From Acidobacteriota bacterium (lineage in GTDB: Bacteria > Acidobacteriota > Blastocatellia > Pyrinomonadales > Pyrinomonadaceae): 64,000 nucleotides of DNA. Below, one piece after another: positions 42,983 to 51,490 of the stretch. Position 1 is the first letter of the stretch. Every line of letters starts with the position of its first letter. The translations under genes and the position numbers were made by a program. The stretch covers positions 248,001 to 312,000 of the forward strand of contig JAHBSI010000002.1 of assembly GCA_019639195.1 (NCBI GenBank). The letters are read 5' to 3'. A model generated the notes under the pieces. It was not told the DNA's origin and ran no database searches. It saw only the letters and a list, made by a program, of their open reading frames with translations.

Positions 42983-44158
42983 TTAAAAGCCGCGGCGCTT
43001 TATCTCTTCAGAAATGAGTTCGAGTTCCCTGCTCATATGGCCGGCCGCCGAAGAGTTCTCTTCCGCCCGACGCATCAGGTAAGGCACCGTTTCCGCGACA
43101 GGCCCGTACGGCACGTATTTCGATACGTTAAAGCCGTTCTTTGCGAGAACATACGAGATGTTGTCGCCCATTCCGTAAAGCTGCGAGAAGAAGATGTGCT
43201 GATGGTCGAGTTCAACCCCGGCATCGAGCATTGCGTCGGCCACGCGTTTAGTGCTCTTAACATTATGCGAGGCATTGACGAACGCCATATCCTCGTAATG
43301 CTTCATACAGTACTCGAGGGCGGCGTTGAAACTGGCATCCGTTTCCTTTTTGGTTTCATGGATCGGCGAGGGATAGCCCATCTCGCCCGCCCGCTCACGC
43401 TCTTTCTCCATATACGCACCGCGGACCAGCTTTACCGCATAGACATAACCTGCTTCCTCGGCCGCACGCCGTGCTTCCTTGAGGTGCTGAAGCCTGTCGG
43501 TGCGATACATCTGCAGCGTGTTGAAGACGATCGGCTTTGTCTGATTGAAACGCTGCATCATCTCGGTCGCCAGGCGATCGATCGCATCCTGTATCCAGGA
43601 TTCCTCGGCGTCGATAAAAAGACGCTGGCCGGCGTTATGGGCGGCCTCGCATATCTCTGACACACGAGTGTAGATCCGTTCGCACTTTGCACCGGCCTTT
43701 GCATCGAGCTTCTTTTTCGCACTCATTTTCTCAAGAGTGCCGATCGGAGCGATGCCCGTCACCTTGAACACCGAAAACGGAATATTCGGGTCGCCCTTCG
43801 CACGTTCGATAGTACGAATGATCTCGTTCTTCGTTGCCTCGAAATCTTCCTCGGTCGATTTACCTTCGATGGCGTAATCAAGAATGGTGCCGACATTCGA
43901 CCTGCCGAGCTTCTCGATCACGGGATCGCATTCCGGGATGGATTCGCCGCCGCAAAATTGCTTGTAGATCGTCGATTTGATCAAGCCTTTTATCGGCAAC
44001 CCGAGAGCAAGGCCGAGTTTGGTCGCCCGTGTTCCCAGCGAATTCAGGAAAGGAGAATTCAGCATCTTAAAGAGCCGATACTTTTCCTTTAGCTCGGAGT
44101 CCGACTTATCGGCAAACGCCGTTTCACTATCGCGAAAATCAAGACGATGTTCAGCCAT
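42983..44158 (-). CDS. Proline dehydrogenase (monofunctional)
   Basis: A 391-residue FAD-dependent enzyme oxidising proline to pyrroline-5-carboxylate and passing electrons to quinone. The barrel motifs are FIDAEESWIQDAID, YAVKLVRGAYMEKERERA with the Lys/Arg of the active site, and QLYGMGDNISYVLAKNGFNVSKYVPYGP followed by PYLMRRAEEN. It is the shorter, single-function form without the PutA aldehyde dehydrogenase. It is divergent from proS, which is a plausible shared proline theme but no more. Confidence 0.9.
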   Translation of the reverse strand: MAEHRLDFRDSETAFADKSDSELKEKYRLFKMLNSPFLNSLGTRATKLGLALGLPIKGLIKSTIYKQFCGGESIPECDPVIEKLGRSNVGTILDYAIEGKSTEEDFEATKNEIIRTIERAKGDPNIPFSVFKVTGIAPIGTLEKMSAKKKLDAKAGAKCERIYTRVSEICEAAHNAGQRLFIDAEESWIQDAIDRLATEMMQRFNQTKPIVFNTLQMYRTDRLQHLKEARRAAEEAGYVYAVKLVRGAYMEKERERAGEMGYPSPIHETKKETDASFNAALEYCMKHYEDMAFVNASHNVKSTKRVADAMLDAGVELDHQHIFFSQLYGMGDNISYVLAKNGFNVSKYVPYGPVAETVPYLMRRAEENSSAAGHMSRELELISEEIKRRGF

Positions 44159-44304
44159 AAAGGTGAGATTTTAGCACAACAAGACCCGTTGCAAAGCCGC
44201 CAAGGACGCGTCTGAAATACACGCTTCATCGAATTGTCGTCCTGCGGCCATTCGCTTATCATAAAAGTTTTCACCTGTCGGCAACCCCGACCGGCAATGA
44301 CCTT

Positions 44305-45777
44305 ATGAGTAAAGCACTTCCTAAGCGTTCGGAAAACTATTCCGAGTGGTACAACGAGATCGTCAAACGGGCGGACCTGGCCGAGAATTCTGCTGTTCGC
44401 GGTTGTATGGTGATCAAGCCATACGGATTCGCGATCTGGGAAAAGATGCAGCGCGCTCTTGACGATATGTTCAAAGCGACCGGCCACCAGAATGCATATT
44501 TTCCGCTATTTGTACCGAAATCCTTCCTCGAAAAGGAGGAAGAGCACGCGGAAGGTTTCGCCAAGGAATGCGCCGTAGTTACGCACTACCGCTTGAAGAA
44601 CAACCCGGACGGCCCCGGCCTGATCGTCGATCCGGCCGCAAAGCTTGAAGAAGAGCTGATCATTCGACCGACATCGGAGGCGATCATCTGGAACGCCTAT
44701 CGAGGCTGGATCCAATCGTGGCGCGACCTGCCGATCCTCGTGAATCAGTGGGCGAATATCGTTCGCTGGGAGATGCGTACACGGATATTCCTGCGCACGG
44801 CGGAGTTCCTTTGGCAGGAAGGCCACACGGCGCACGCTACGAAAGAGGAAGCGGTCGAGGAGACCGAACGGATGCTCGGCGTGTACGCCGACTTTGCGGA
44901 AAATTGGATAGCTCTGCCAGTTGTTAAGGGCTACAAGTCGCCCGCGGAGCGTTTTGCCGGAGCCGAGGAGACCTATTGCATTGAGGCAATGATGCAGGAC
45001 GGAAAGGCCCTCCAGTCCGGGACCTCTCATTTCCTCGGCCAGAACTTTGCGAAGGCTTTCGATGTGAAATTCGTGAACAAAGAGAATGAACTTGAGTTTG
45101 CCTGGGCGACAAGCTGGGGCGTTTCCACACGTCTGATGGGCGCCTTGATAATGGCCCACTCGGACGACAACGGCCTCGTCCTGCCGCCGAAGCTTGCACC
45201 CATTCAGGTCGTGATCGTGCCGATCCACAGGTCTCCCGAAGACCTTGCGGAGATATCTGCGGTCGTCGATCCGATCGTCGAGAAGCTGAAGGCGATCGGT
45301 ATCTCGGTAAAGTATGATGATGACGACAAACAGCGGTCGGGCTGGAAGTTTGCGGAATACGAACTAAAGGGCGTACCGGTGCGGCTCGCGCTCGGAAAAC
45401 GTGACCTTGAGGCCGGCACGATCGAGGTCGCCCGGCGCGACACGCTCACAAAAGAATCCCGTTCGATCGAGGGAATCGTCGAACACATTGAGGCTCTTCT
45501 CGGCGATATTCAGTCGAATATTTATCAAAAGGCTCTCACCTTCCGAGAAGAACACACATTCCGGGTCGATACGTGGAACGAGTTTGTAGAGAAGATCGAG
45601 GCAGGCGGCTTCCTGCTTGCACATTGGGACGGCACCGCGGAGACCGAAGAGAAGATCAAAGAACAAACAAAAGCGACGATCCGCTGCATTCCGCTTGATG
45701 CTCCCGAAGAGGCTGGAAAATGCGTTCTTACAGGCCAGCCATCGAGCCGACGTGTGATCTTCGCACGAGCCTACTAA
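44305..45777 (+). CDS. proS: Prolyl-tRNA synthetase, archaeal/eukaryotic-type (ProRS3)
   Basis: A 490-residue class IIa synthetase that charges tRNA-Pro. The start [27 protein letters not shown] and [17 protein letters not shown] are typical of the archaeal/eukaryotic (type 3) form, which has the extra C-terminal zinc-like domain but no bacterial editing INS domain. Class II motifs appear as [37 protein letters not shown] and [18 protein letters not shown]. The length fits the family. Confidence 0.92.
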   Translation: MSKALPKRSENYSEWYNEIVKRADLAENSAVRGCMVIKPYGFAIWEKMQRALDDMFKATGHQNAYFPLFVPKSFLEKEEEHAEGFAKECAVVTHYRLKNNPDGPGLIVDPAAKLEEELIIRPTSEAIIWNAYRGWIQSWRDLPILVNQWANIVRWEMRTRIFLRTAEFLWQEGHTAHATKEEAVEETERMLGVYADFAENWIALPVVKGYKSPAERFAGAEETYCIEAMMQDGKALQSGTSHFLGQNFAKAFDVKFVNKENELEFAWATSWGVSTRLMGALIMAHSDDNGLVLPPKLAPIQVVIVPIHRSPEDLAEISAVVDPIVEKLKAIGISVKYDDDDKQRSGWKFAEYELKGVPVRLALGKRDLEAGTIEVARRDTLTKESRSIEGIVEHIEALLGDIQSNIYQKALTFREEHTFRVDTWNEFVEKIEAGGFLLAHWDGTAETEEKIKEQTKATIRCIPLDAPEEAGKCVLTGQPSSRRVIFARAY

Positions 45778-45803
45778 CGCACTTTCCGCTCTTTCAAGTA
45801 CAC

Positions 45804-45841
45804 GCAGGCTATCTCGGTTGAGTCCGGATGGCCTGCTTTTT
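45804..45841 (+). terminator. Rho-independent terminator after proS
   Basis: GCAGGC (45804-45809) pairs with GCCTGC (45831-45836) around a 21-nt loop and is followed by TTTTTG. The stem is short but the T tract is good and the position, 26 bp after the stop, fits. Confidence 0.7.
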
Positions 45842-46039
45842 GTTCGGCGAACTCCCGAAAGGCCGACCTTCCGGCCAAGATGCTCCGACTTTTGTCTAAA
45901 AACTTCACGAAGATTCGGCTATCATTAAGACTATTTGGCGGTTTTCGTCGTCTAAAAAGTTGTGTGCGAAGGGGTTTCGCACGGTTTTGGGCCGATTTCG
46001 GTCATTTTGGGGCGAAAACTCGCTTTAGCGACGAGTTTG

Positions 46040-46618
46040 ATGTTTAAAGAGCTTGCGGATGAGCAGCTTGTCGAATTGGCGGTACGAGACGACCCCGAAG
46101 CATTCGGGGAGATCGTACGGCGTTGGGAGCGGAAGATCTTCGCTCTGTGCTTCGGTATGCTCGGACGCGAGGATGAGGCACGCGATGCTGCACAAGAGGC
46201 CTTTATCAACGCCTATCGCAGCATTTCCCGGTTCCGAGGGGATGCAAAAGTCTCGTCGTGGCTGCATCGGATCGCGGTCAACCAGTGTTTGACTGTGAAA
46301 AGGCGGCAGAAGTCGCGAGCAGAAGAGTATTTGGGCGATGAAGACGAGGCAGAATCGCGAATGTTCGTTGCATCACCCACCGGCTCGCCTAAGAATATCG
46401 CCGAGAAAGGCGAGAGATTAAAGCTCGTGCGGCAGGCGGTCGGTGCATTGCCGCAGGAACTGCGTGAAGTGATCGTGATGAAGGAATTTGAAGAAATGAC
46501 ATTCCAGGAGATCGCCGACACGCTTGAATTGCCGCTCAGCACGGTCAAAAGCCGCCTTTACACGGCATTAAAGCAGCTGAAAATGAGGCTTGAACGGCTT
46601 CCGGTTGAGATCGTTTAG
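46040..46618 (+). CDS. ECF-type RNA polymerase sigma factor
   Basis: A 192-residue sigma-70-family ECF factor. Region 2 is visible in DEARDAAQEAFINAYRSISRFRGDAKVSSWLHRIAVNQCL and region 4 in LPQELREVIVMKEFEEMTFQEIADTLELPLSTVKSRLYTALKQLK. I use the ATG at 46040 (MFKELADEQLVELA); a longer start at 45962 adds an unconserved stretch. The ribosome site is weak. It starts an operon with an anti-sigma and a CpxP-like protein. Confidence 0.9.
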   Translation: MFKELADEQLVELAVRDDPEAFGEIVRRWERKIFALCFGMLGREDEARDAAQEAFINAYRSISRFRGDAKVSSWLHRIAVNQCLTVKRRQKSRAEEYLGDEDEAESRMFVASPTGSPKNIAEKGERLKLVRQAVGALPQELREVIVMKEFEEMTFQEIADTLELPLSTVKSRLYTALKQLKMRLERLPVEIV

Positions 46619-46644
46619 GTTGCAGAAGAAGGACGCGGGTTGAA

Positions 46645-47361
46645 ATGACTCAGGACAAAAACAAAAAAGCAGAATGCGGCTACGCGGGGCAGGCCCTTGA
46701 CTTCGTCTATGACGAAATGGCCGCGGATGCAACAGCTGCCTTCGGTGGCCACCTTGCGGCCTGCACGAATTGTGCTGATGAGGTCTCGTCGCTGTCCGCC
46801 TCGAGCCTTGCGGTGCAGGAATGGCGCTCGGAGGCTTTCGATCCGCTCGCAACCCCGCGATTCACAATTCCGGTCGTGACCGAGAAAAGGGCGAGCTTTC
46901 TGGCTGGCATCCTTGGTCTATTCCGACAGCCTCTTTATGCGGCTTCTGCCGCAGGACTGCTTTTGGCGTCTGCGGTCGGCATCTACATTCTTGTGAACGC
47001 GGGAGCGGCACGTCCGAATGTAGAAAGAGCGGCCGTTAGTGCGTCGCCTGCCGCCGCAACTCCGGCGCCATCGATCGAAACTCCGAAACCGGCAATTCCG
47101 GATGACGATGTTGAAGAAGTTCTTGCGGCTAAGGAAGATAAGACTGAGAATCCGGTTGCCGCAGAACGCCGCGCACGTACACGAATGATTAAAAGGGACA
47201 AGCCGCTCAGACAGTCGAATGATGACACACATTCCGGGACCGTCGCGACCAACGAACCGGGAGCGAAAACTGTCCCCGAAGACCTTTTTGGCGAAGTTCC
47301 GGAAACACGGGATCGTTCCCTTCGCTTGACCGATCTCTTCGCCGAGGGCGAGGAAGATTAG
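46645..47361 (+). CDS. Anti-sigma factor with zinc-finger-like N-terminus
   Basis: A 238-residue membrane protein that likely holds the upstream sigma factor inactive. The motif FGGHLAACTNCADEV near residue 32 is the H-x3-C-x2-C part of the zinc anti-sigma domain. A membrane helix is at about residues 92-118 and the remaining 120 residues are a periplasmic Pro/Ala- and Arg-rich domain. It follows the sigma gene after 26 bp. Confidence 0.85.
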   Translation: MTQDKNKKAECGYAGQALDFVYDEMAADATAAFGGHLAACTNCADEVSSLSASSLAVQEWRSEAFDPLATPRFTIPVVTEKRASFLAGILGLFRQPLYAASAAGLLLASAVGIYILVNAGAARPNVERAAVSASPAAATPAPSIETPKPAIPDDDVEEVLAAKEDKTENPVAAERRARTRMIKRDKPLRQSNDDTHSGTVATNEPGAKTVPEDLFGEVPETRDRSLRLTDLFAEGEED

Positions 47362-47377
47362 TATTTAGAATGCCGTT

Positions 47378-47941
47378 ATGAAACCAAAGATCTCAGGATA
47401 TTTGATCGTAGGAATGATGTCGCTCTTTGCCCTCGCATCGTTTGGCTATGGCCAGACGGTACCGCAGCCGCTTACCGGCCAACCGGCACAAGCAAAGCCC
47501 ACCGATAAGCGTGATGCGATCCTGCGCGAGCTTGCCCTTACCGACGAACAAAAGATCCAGCTCAGAGAGTTGAACAAGGCTCGCAAACCGCTTATCCAGG
47601 CCGCTCAAAAGAATTTTCGCGACGCGATGAGAGCACTCGATGCGTCGATATACGCCGATGTGTTCGACGAGTATGCGTACGGGCTACGCCTCGCCGATCT
47701 TCAGAAGGCACAAGCGGAACTACAACGCCTTCGCTTCGAGAACGAGGTCAATATTCGAAAGATCCTGACACCGGCGCAGCTTGGTACGTTTCGAGATCTT
47801 CGCAAGCGTTTCGCGGCCGAGCGGAAACTTCGTGAAACGAATGGTGACAAACTCCCGGATCGTCCCATTGTTCGCCAGATGCAGCGTCGCCAAGGCCAAC
47901 CGCTTCCGCCTGCGGTAAAAAGGCCTGTCAGGCCGCAATAG
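47378..47941 (+). CDS. Periplasmic Spy/CpxP-like protein
   Basis: A 187-residue exported protein with a signal peptide (cleavage near GYGQ). A helical segment DAILRELALTDEQKIQLRELNKARKPLIQAAQKNFRDAM and a second ILTPAQLGTFRDL segment resemble the LTxxQ repeats of Spy/CpxP heavy-metal or misfolding sensors. It is the third gene after sigma and anti-sigma, a typical envelope-stress layout in which such a protein binds the anti-sigma or misfolded protein. Confidence 0.8.
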   Translation: MKPKISGYLIVGMMSLFALASFGYGQTVPQPLTGQPAQAKPTDKRDAILRELALTDEQKIQLRELNKARKPLIQAAQKNFRDAMRALDASIYADVFDEYAYGLRLADLQKAQAELQRLRFENEVNIRKILTPAQLGTFRDLRKRFAAERKLRETNGDKLPDRPIVRQMQRRQGQPLPPAVKRPVRPQ

Positions 47942-47965
47942 AGTTTTCTTGATCAAAGAGACGAT

Positions 47966-48003
47966 CTGCTGGTCGGACCGAAATGGTCCGGGCAGCTTTT
48001 TTC
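47966..48003 (+). terminator. Rho-independent terminator after the sigma operon
   Basis: CTGC..GGACC (47966-47979) pairs with GGTCC..GCAG (47984-47995) around a GAAAT loop, followed by CTTTTTTCTT. It separates the sigma operon from the MCE transporter operon. Confidence 0.85.
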
Positions 48004-48134
48004 TTCTACAACCGATTATTCTAATGGGCGCGACAGCCGTTTTCGGGGTTAACGCGCTATCGCTCTGCGCGGTTACAGGCTATAATGCCTTGAACCGGGC
48101 ATCGTAGTCCTTACGCTCGGCATCGGCTCGCGAA

Positions 48135-48905
48135 ATGAATCCACTTTCACGCTTTCTTGTCGAACTTCAGGACATTACGTTCCTGTTCTGGCGTATGCTT
48201 CGGGGCCTCCGCAAGCAGCCTCGATATTTCGACGAAATGGTAAGGCATATGGATTCGATCGGCGTCGGCTCTCTTGCGATCGTCAGCCTCACAGGATTTT
48301 TTACGGGATGCGTGCTGATCTTGCAGGCTTATCCGACACTCGAATATTACGGTGCACAGAGCAGCGCAGGACAAAGCGTCGCGATCACGCTCATCCGAGA
48401 ACTCGGACCCGTCCTTTGTGCTCTCATGGTTGCAGGCCGCGTCGGTTCGGCGATCTCGGCGGAACTCGGTTCCATGGTTGTCTCACAGCAGATCGATGCA
48501 ATGCGGGCACTTGGCACTTCCCCCGCACGAAAGCTTGTAACACCTCGGGTGATCGCCCTTGTAGTAACGCTGCCGCTCCTAACCGTTGCGGCGGACATTT
48601 TCGGGCTAGTTGGCGGCGGCGTCATTGCGCGGTATCTTTACGGCCTGGATGCGAACTCCTACATCACGAGCCTGAGGAATGGCATCACGATCCAGGACAT
48701 TATTGGAGGCATCATCAAGCCGATCGTTTTCGGGTTCATCATTGGGCTCATTTCGTGTCACAAAGGGCTGACGACCCAGGGCGGAACCGTCGGCGTGGGC
48801 AAATCGACCACCGACGCGGTGGTTCTTTCATCGATCACGGTGATCATCGCGGATTTCTTCCTTTCGAAGGTCTTACAAGGCTTTTTTGGGAATACGTTGT
48901 TTTAG
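48135..48905 (+). CDS. MlaE-like ABC transporter permease
   Basis: A 256-residue permease of the MCE (Mla) lipid transporter. Five to six helices; the signature GFFTGCVLILQAYPTL and LIRELGPVLCALMVAGRVGSAISAELGSMVVSQQIDAM are typical of MlaE proteins. It is the first gene of a three-gene set with the ATPase and the MCE-domain protein. No MlaB or MlaC is next to it. The system moves phospholipids between membranes. Confidence 0.92.
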   Translation: MNPLSRFLVELQDITFLFWRMLRGLRKQPRYFDEMVRHMDSIGVGSLAIVSLTGFFTGCVLILQAYPTLEYYGAQSSAGQSVAITLIRELGPVLCALMVAGRVGSAISAELGSMVVSQQIDAMRALGTSPARKLVTPRVIALVVTLPLLTVAADIFGLVGGGVIARYLYGLDANSYITSLRNGITIQDIIGGIIKPIVFGFIIGLISCHKGLTTQGGTVGVGKSTTDAVVLSSITVIIADFFLSKVLQGFFGNTLF

Positions 48906-48914
48906 CCGATCCAA

Positions 48915-49772
48915 ATGTTTCAGACGGAGACAGAGATAGAACCTACGATCCGGCGGGCGATCTTACCGGTCGTGCCGGCGATAGAGTTTCGCGATGTCGA
49001 TCTCGCGTTCGACGACAAGGTAATCCTTGACGGCATTAGCTTTACCGTCCGCCGCGGGGAAACAAAGATCGTGCTAGGCGGCTCCGGCAGCGGCAAGTCA
49101 ACGATCATCAAGCTGATCCTCGGCCTCTTACAGCCGGACGCCGGCACGATCCTCGTCGATGGCGAAGATATTACTCAATGCGACGAACAGGAGCTGACCG
49201 AGATCCGCAAAAAAATAGGGATGGTCTTTCAGGAAGGAGCTCTTTTCGATTCGCTGTCGGTCTATGACAACGTCGCATATCGCCTAGCCGAAGAAGGCAT
49301 CGACGAAGATGAGATCGAGCATGAGGTCATTCGAATGCTGCGATTCGTTGACCTGGAGGATGCTATCGACAAAATGCCGATCGAACTATCAGGCGGAATG
49401 CGCCGTCGTGTTGGCATCGCTCGGGCCCTTGTGGGCAGCCCTTCGATCGTCCTATTTGACGAGCCGACCGCAGGACTTGATCCACCGACTGCCAGGACGA
49501 TGTGTGAGCTGGCGATCAAACTGCGCGACCTTGAAGGAGTTTCGTCCATCTTTGTCACCCACGAGATGAATAACCTAAAATATCTTTCGTCCGAATATGC
49601 TATCGTTGACGGCGAAGGACGTGTTTTCTTTGAGGAAGAAGGCGACAAACTCTGCCTCATCAATACCAAGGTGATGATGATCAAGCAGGGCAATATCATC
49701 TTTGACGGTACGGACGAAGAGCTGCAGATCTCATCCGACCCGTACATTCACCGCTTTATCTCAGGCAGATAG
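48915..49772 (+). CDS. MlaF-like ABC transporter ATPase
   Basis: A 285-residue ATPase that powers the MCE transporter. Walker [13 protein letters not shown] is near residue 56, the signature [17 protein letters not shown] is near 150 and the Walker [15 protein letters not shown] follows, then HEMNN with the H-loop His. The extended start at residue 1 includes about 25 unconserved residues ([17 protein letters not shown]), so an internal start could apply. It begins 9 bp after the permease stop. Confidence 0.92.
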   Translation: MFQTETEIEPTIRRAILPVVPAIEFRDVDLAFDDKVILDGISFTVRRGETKIVLGGSGSGKSTIIKLILGLLQPDAGTILVDGEDITQCDEQELTEIRKKIGMVFQEGALFDSLSVYDNVAYRLAEEGIDEDEIEHEVIRMLRFVDLEDAIDKMPIELSGGMRRRVGIARALVGSPSIVLFDEPTAGLDPPTARTMCELAIKLRDLEGVSSIFVTHEMNNLKYLSSEYAIVDGEGRVFFEEEGDKLCLINTKVMMIKQGNIIFDGTDEELQISSDPYIHRFISGR

Positions 49773-49790
49773 AGCAGACCTGAATCGAGT

Positions 49791-50975
49791 ATGCCGAGAA
49801 CAAGACAAGGGATCAAACTTAGCGAGCTGCGTGTAGGCATTTTTATGCTGCTTGCCTTGTTGGTCCTTGGTTATCTGGTGATCAATTCGAGCGGCGACTT
49901 CAACCCGTTCGAAAAAAAATTCTCGCTTAAGGCACGTTTTGTGTCGGCCGACGGCTTGCACGCCGCTGCCGACGTTCAACTCGCGGGCGTATCGATCGGA
50001 AAGGTCGTCGATGTCAAATTTCTACCCGCTGATACACCGGACGGCAACCGGATAGAGGCCACACTCTCCGTCGCGCGCCAGATCCAGGAGCAGCCGATCA
50101 ATGAGATGATCCGCACGGACTCGACCGCGCAGCTCATTGCGACATCTGTGCTGGGGAATGACAAGATGATCAATATCACCCCCGGCACGGAGAAAGGACA
50201 GTCGGTGAGCGAGAATTTTGTCCTCGAATCATCGACTGCCATCTCGATGAATCAGCTCACCGCGACGGGCAATGATCTTTTGAAGCAGATCAATAAGCTT
50301 GCGATCCCGGCCAATGAGATCCTGAATAAAGCGAATACGGGCGAAGGGACCCTCGGCAAGGTCGTCAATGACGATCAGCTCTATAACAATTTGGACGGAG
50401 CTGTTGCCGAGACTAAGGAAACGATGAAGCGTCTGCAGGCGACCATCGATAAGATCAATTCAGGTCAAGGCACTGCAGGCAAACTGGTCAACGACCCAAA
50501 ACTGTACGAGAGCCTTGCAAAGACCGCGGCTAGCCTCGAATCGATCTCAAGCGACATCCGAGCAGGCAAAGGGTCGGCCGGGAAGATAATCAACGACGAC
50601 GCACTCTACACTGAGACTCGCGCCGCCGTTGCTGATCTACGAAAGATAACCGAAGATTTTCGAGCGATCACGGCTGACCTTCGAAGCGGAAAAGGCACGC
50701 TTGGTAAGCTCTTGACCGACGACAAGATGTACGATGATACACGTACTGCCATCGACCGGTTCAATTCAACGGCATCGCGTATTGATGCGATCCTCAGTGA
50801 TGCACAAGCGGGCAAAGGCACGCTCGGCAAGCTCATTACTGACGAAACCCTATACAACAGCGTTAATCAGACAGCCAATAATGTCGCTACGTTTACCGGC
50901 GAAGGCACCCAACTGCTCAGGGATTTTCGTGCGAATCCGAAAAAATACCTTCGAATAAAACTCGCTATTTTCTAG
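49791..50975 (+). CDS. MCE domain (MlaD-like) protein with five GxGTxGKLxxD repeats
   Basis: A 394-residue inner-membrane-anchored MCE protein (helix at about residues 15-35). The MCE domain is at about 43-125 (LKARFVSADGLHAAADVQLAGVSIGKV). Five repeats of the form GxGTxGKLxNDxxLYxx start near residues 184, 224, 262, 305 and 343 (GEGTLGKVVNDDQLYN, GQGTAGKLVNDPKLYE, GKGSAGKIINDDALYT, GKGTLGKLLTDDKMYD, GKGTLGKLITDETLYN), separated by helical segments that likely form a coiled tube across the periplasm. It follows the ATPase after 18 bp. Confidence 0.9.
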   Translation: MPRTRQGIKLSELRVGIFMLLALLVLGYLVINSSGDFNPFEKKFSLKARFVSADGLHAAADVQLAGVSIGKVVDVKFLPADTPDGNRIEATLSVARQIQEQPINEMIRTDSTAQLIATSVLGNDKMINITPGTEKGQSVSENFVLESSTAISMNQLTATGNDLLKQINKLAIPANEILNKANTGEGTLGKVVNDDQLYNNLDGAVAETKETMKRLQATIDKINSGQGTAGKLVNDPKLYESLAKTAASLESISSDIRAGKGSAGKIINDDALYTETRAAVADLRKITEDFRAITADLRSGKGTLGKLLTDDKMYDDTRTAIDRFNSTASRIDAILSDAQAGKGTLGKLITDETLYNSVNQTANNVATFTGEGTQLLRDFRANPKKYLRIKLAIF

Positions 50976-51023
50976 CTGGGCCCTCCAAGGTCGCGTTTCG
51001 ATAAGAAATATTCCTGCATTTCA

Positions 51024-51062
51024 TCTTGCATAATATACCTTGCTATTGTATATTATGCACTA
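51024..51062 (+). promoter_or_regulatory. Tandem ARG-box-like operators overlapping the argR promoter
   Basis: Two half-palindromic sites, TGCATAATATAC (51027-51038) and GTATATTATGCA (51048-51059), mirror each other around a 9-nt spacer, with centres 21 bp apart. Pairs of 18-bp ARG boxes are known at this distance. A promoter TTGCAT (51026-51031) - 17 bp - TATATT (51049-51054) lies inside, so the transcript would start at about 51060-51062, directly at the argR ATG, which suggests a leaderless message under its own control. Confidence 0.6.
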
Positions 51063-51490
51063 TGATTTCGAAGGATGCTCGCCACAACTTTATTCTTCAA
51101 AAGGTCGAAGAGAACCGCATCGCCAATCAGGCAGAGTTGGTCGAAAGTCTCCGCTCGGCGGGTTTTGCAGTGACCCAGGCAAGCATTTCCCGTGACCTGC
51201 AGGAGCTCGGAATTGTGAAGCAGGACGGCCATTACGCTATTAGCCGAACGCCTGCACCGAATTACGGACCGCTCAGCTTGTCCAGATCAGGCGATTCCCT
51301 GTTAATCCTTCACTGCCTGCCAGGCATCGCCTCGGCGATCGCCGTTGAGATCGATAAGGCACGAATTCCCGAGATCGCAGGCACGCTTGCAGGCGACGAC
51401 ACGATCTTCATCGCCTCCCGGACGGCCAAGGGGCGGGCCGCCATAACCGCAACCTTTCGACATCTGTTTGGAGATATTGACGAAGTATGA
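51062..51490 (+). CDS. argR: Arginine repressor
   Basis: A 142-residue ArgR/AhrC repressor. Residues 10-70 are the winged helix (ENRIANQAELVESLRSAGFAVTQASISRDLQELG with the SxSR motif). The C-terminal domain (70-142) binds arginine and hexamerises (GDDTIFIASRTAKGRAAI). I start at ATG 51062 (MISKDARHNFILQKV); an upstream TTG reading (51026) has no ribosome site and covers the operators. Its stop overlaps the next gene's ATG (ATGA) by 4 bp. Confidence 0.92.
   Translation: MISKDARHNFILQKVEENRIANQAELVESLRSAGFAVTQASISRDLQELGIVKQDGHYAISRTPAPNYGPLSLSRSGDSLLILHCLPGIASAIAVEIDKARIPEIAGTLAGDDTIFIASRTAKGRAAITATFRHLFGDIDEV

Noticed and set aside
45900..46039. ECF-type autoregulatory promoter before the sigma factor
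   Set aside because: A TCTAA-like -10 is present but no GGAAC -35 at the right distance, so the call is not supported.
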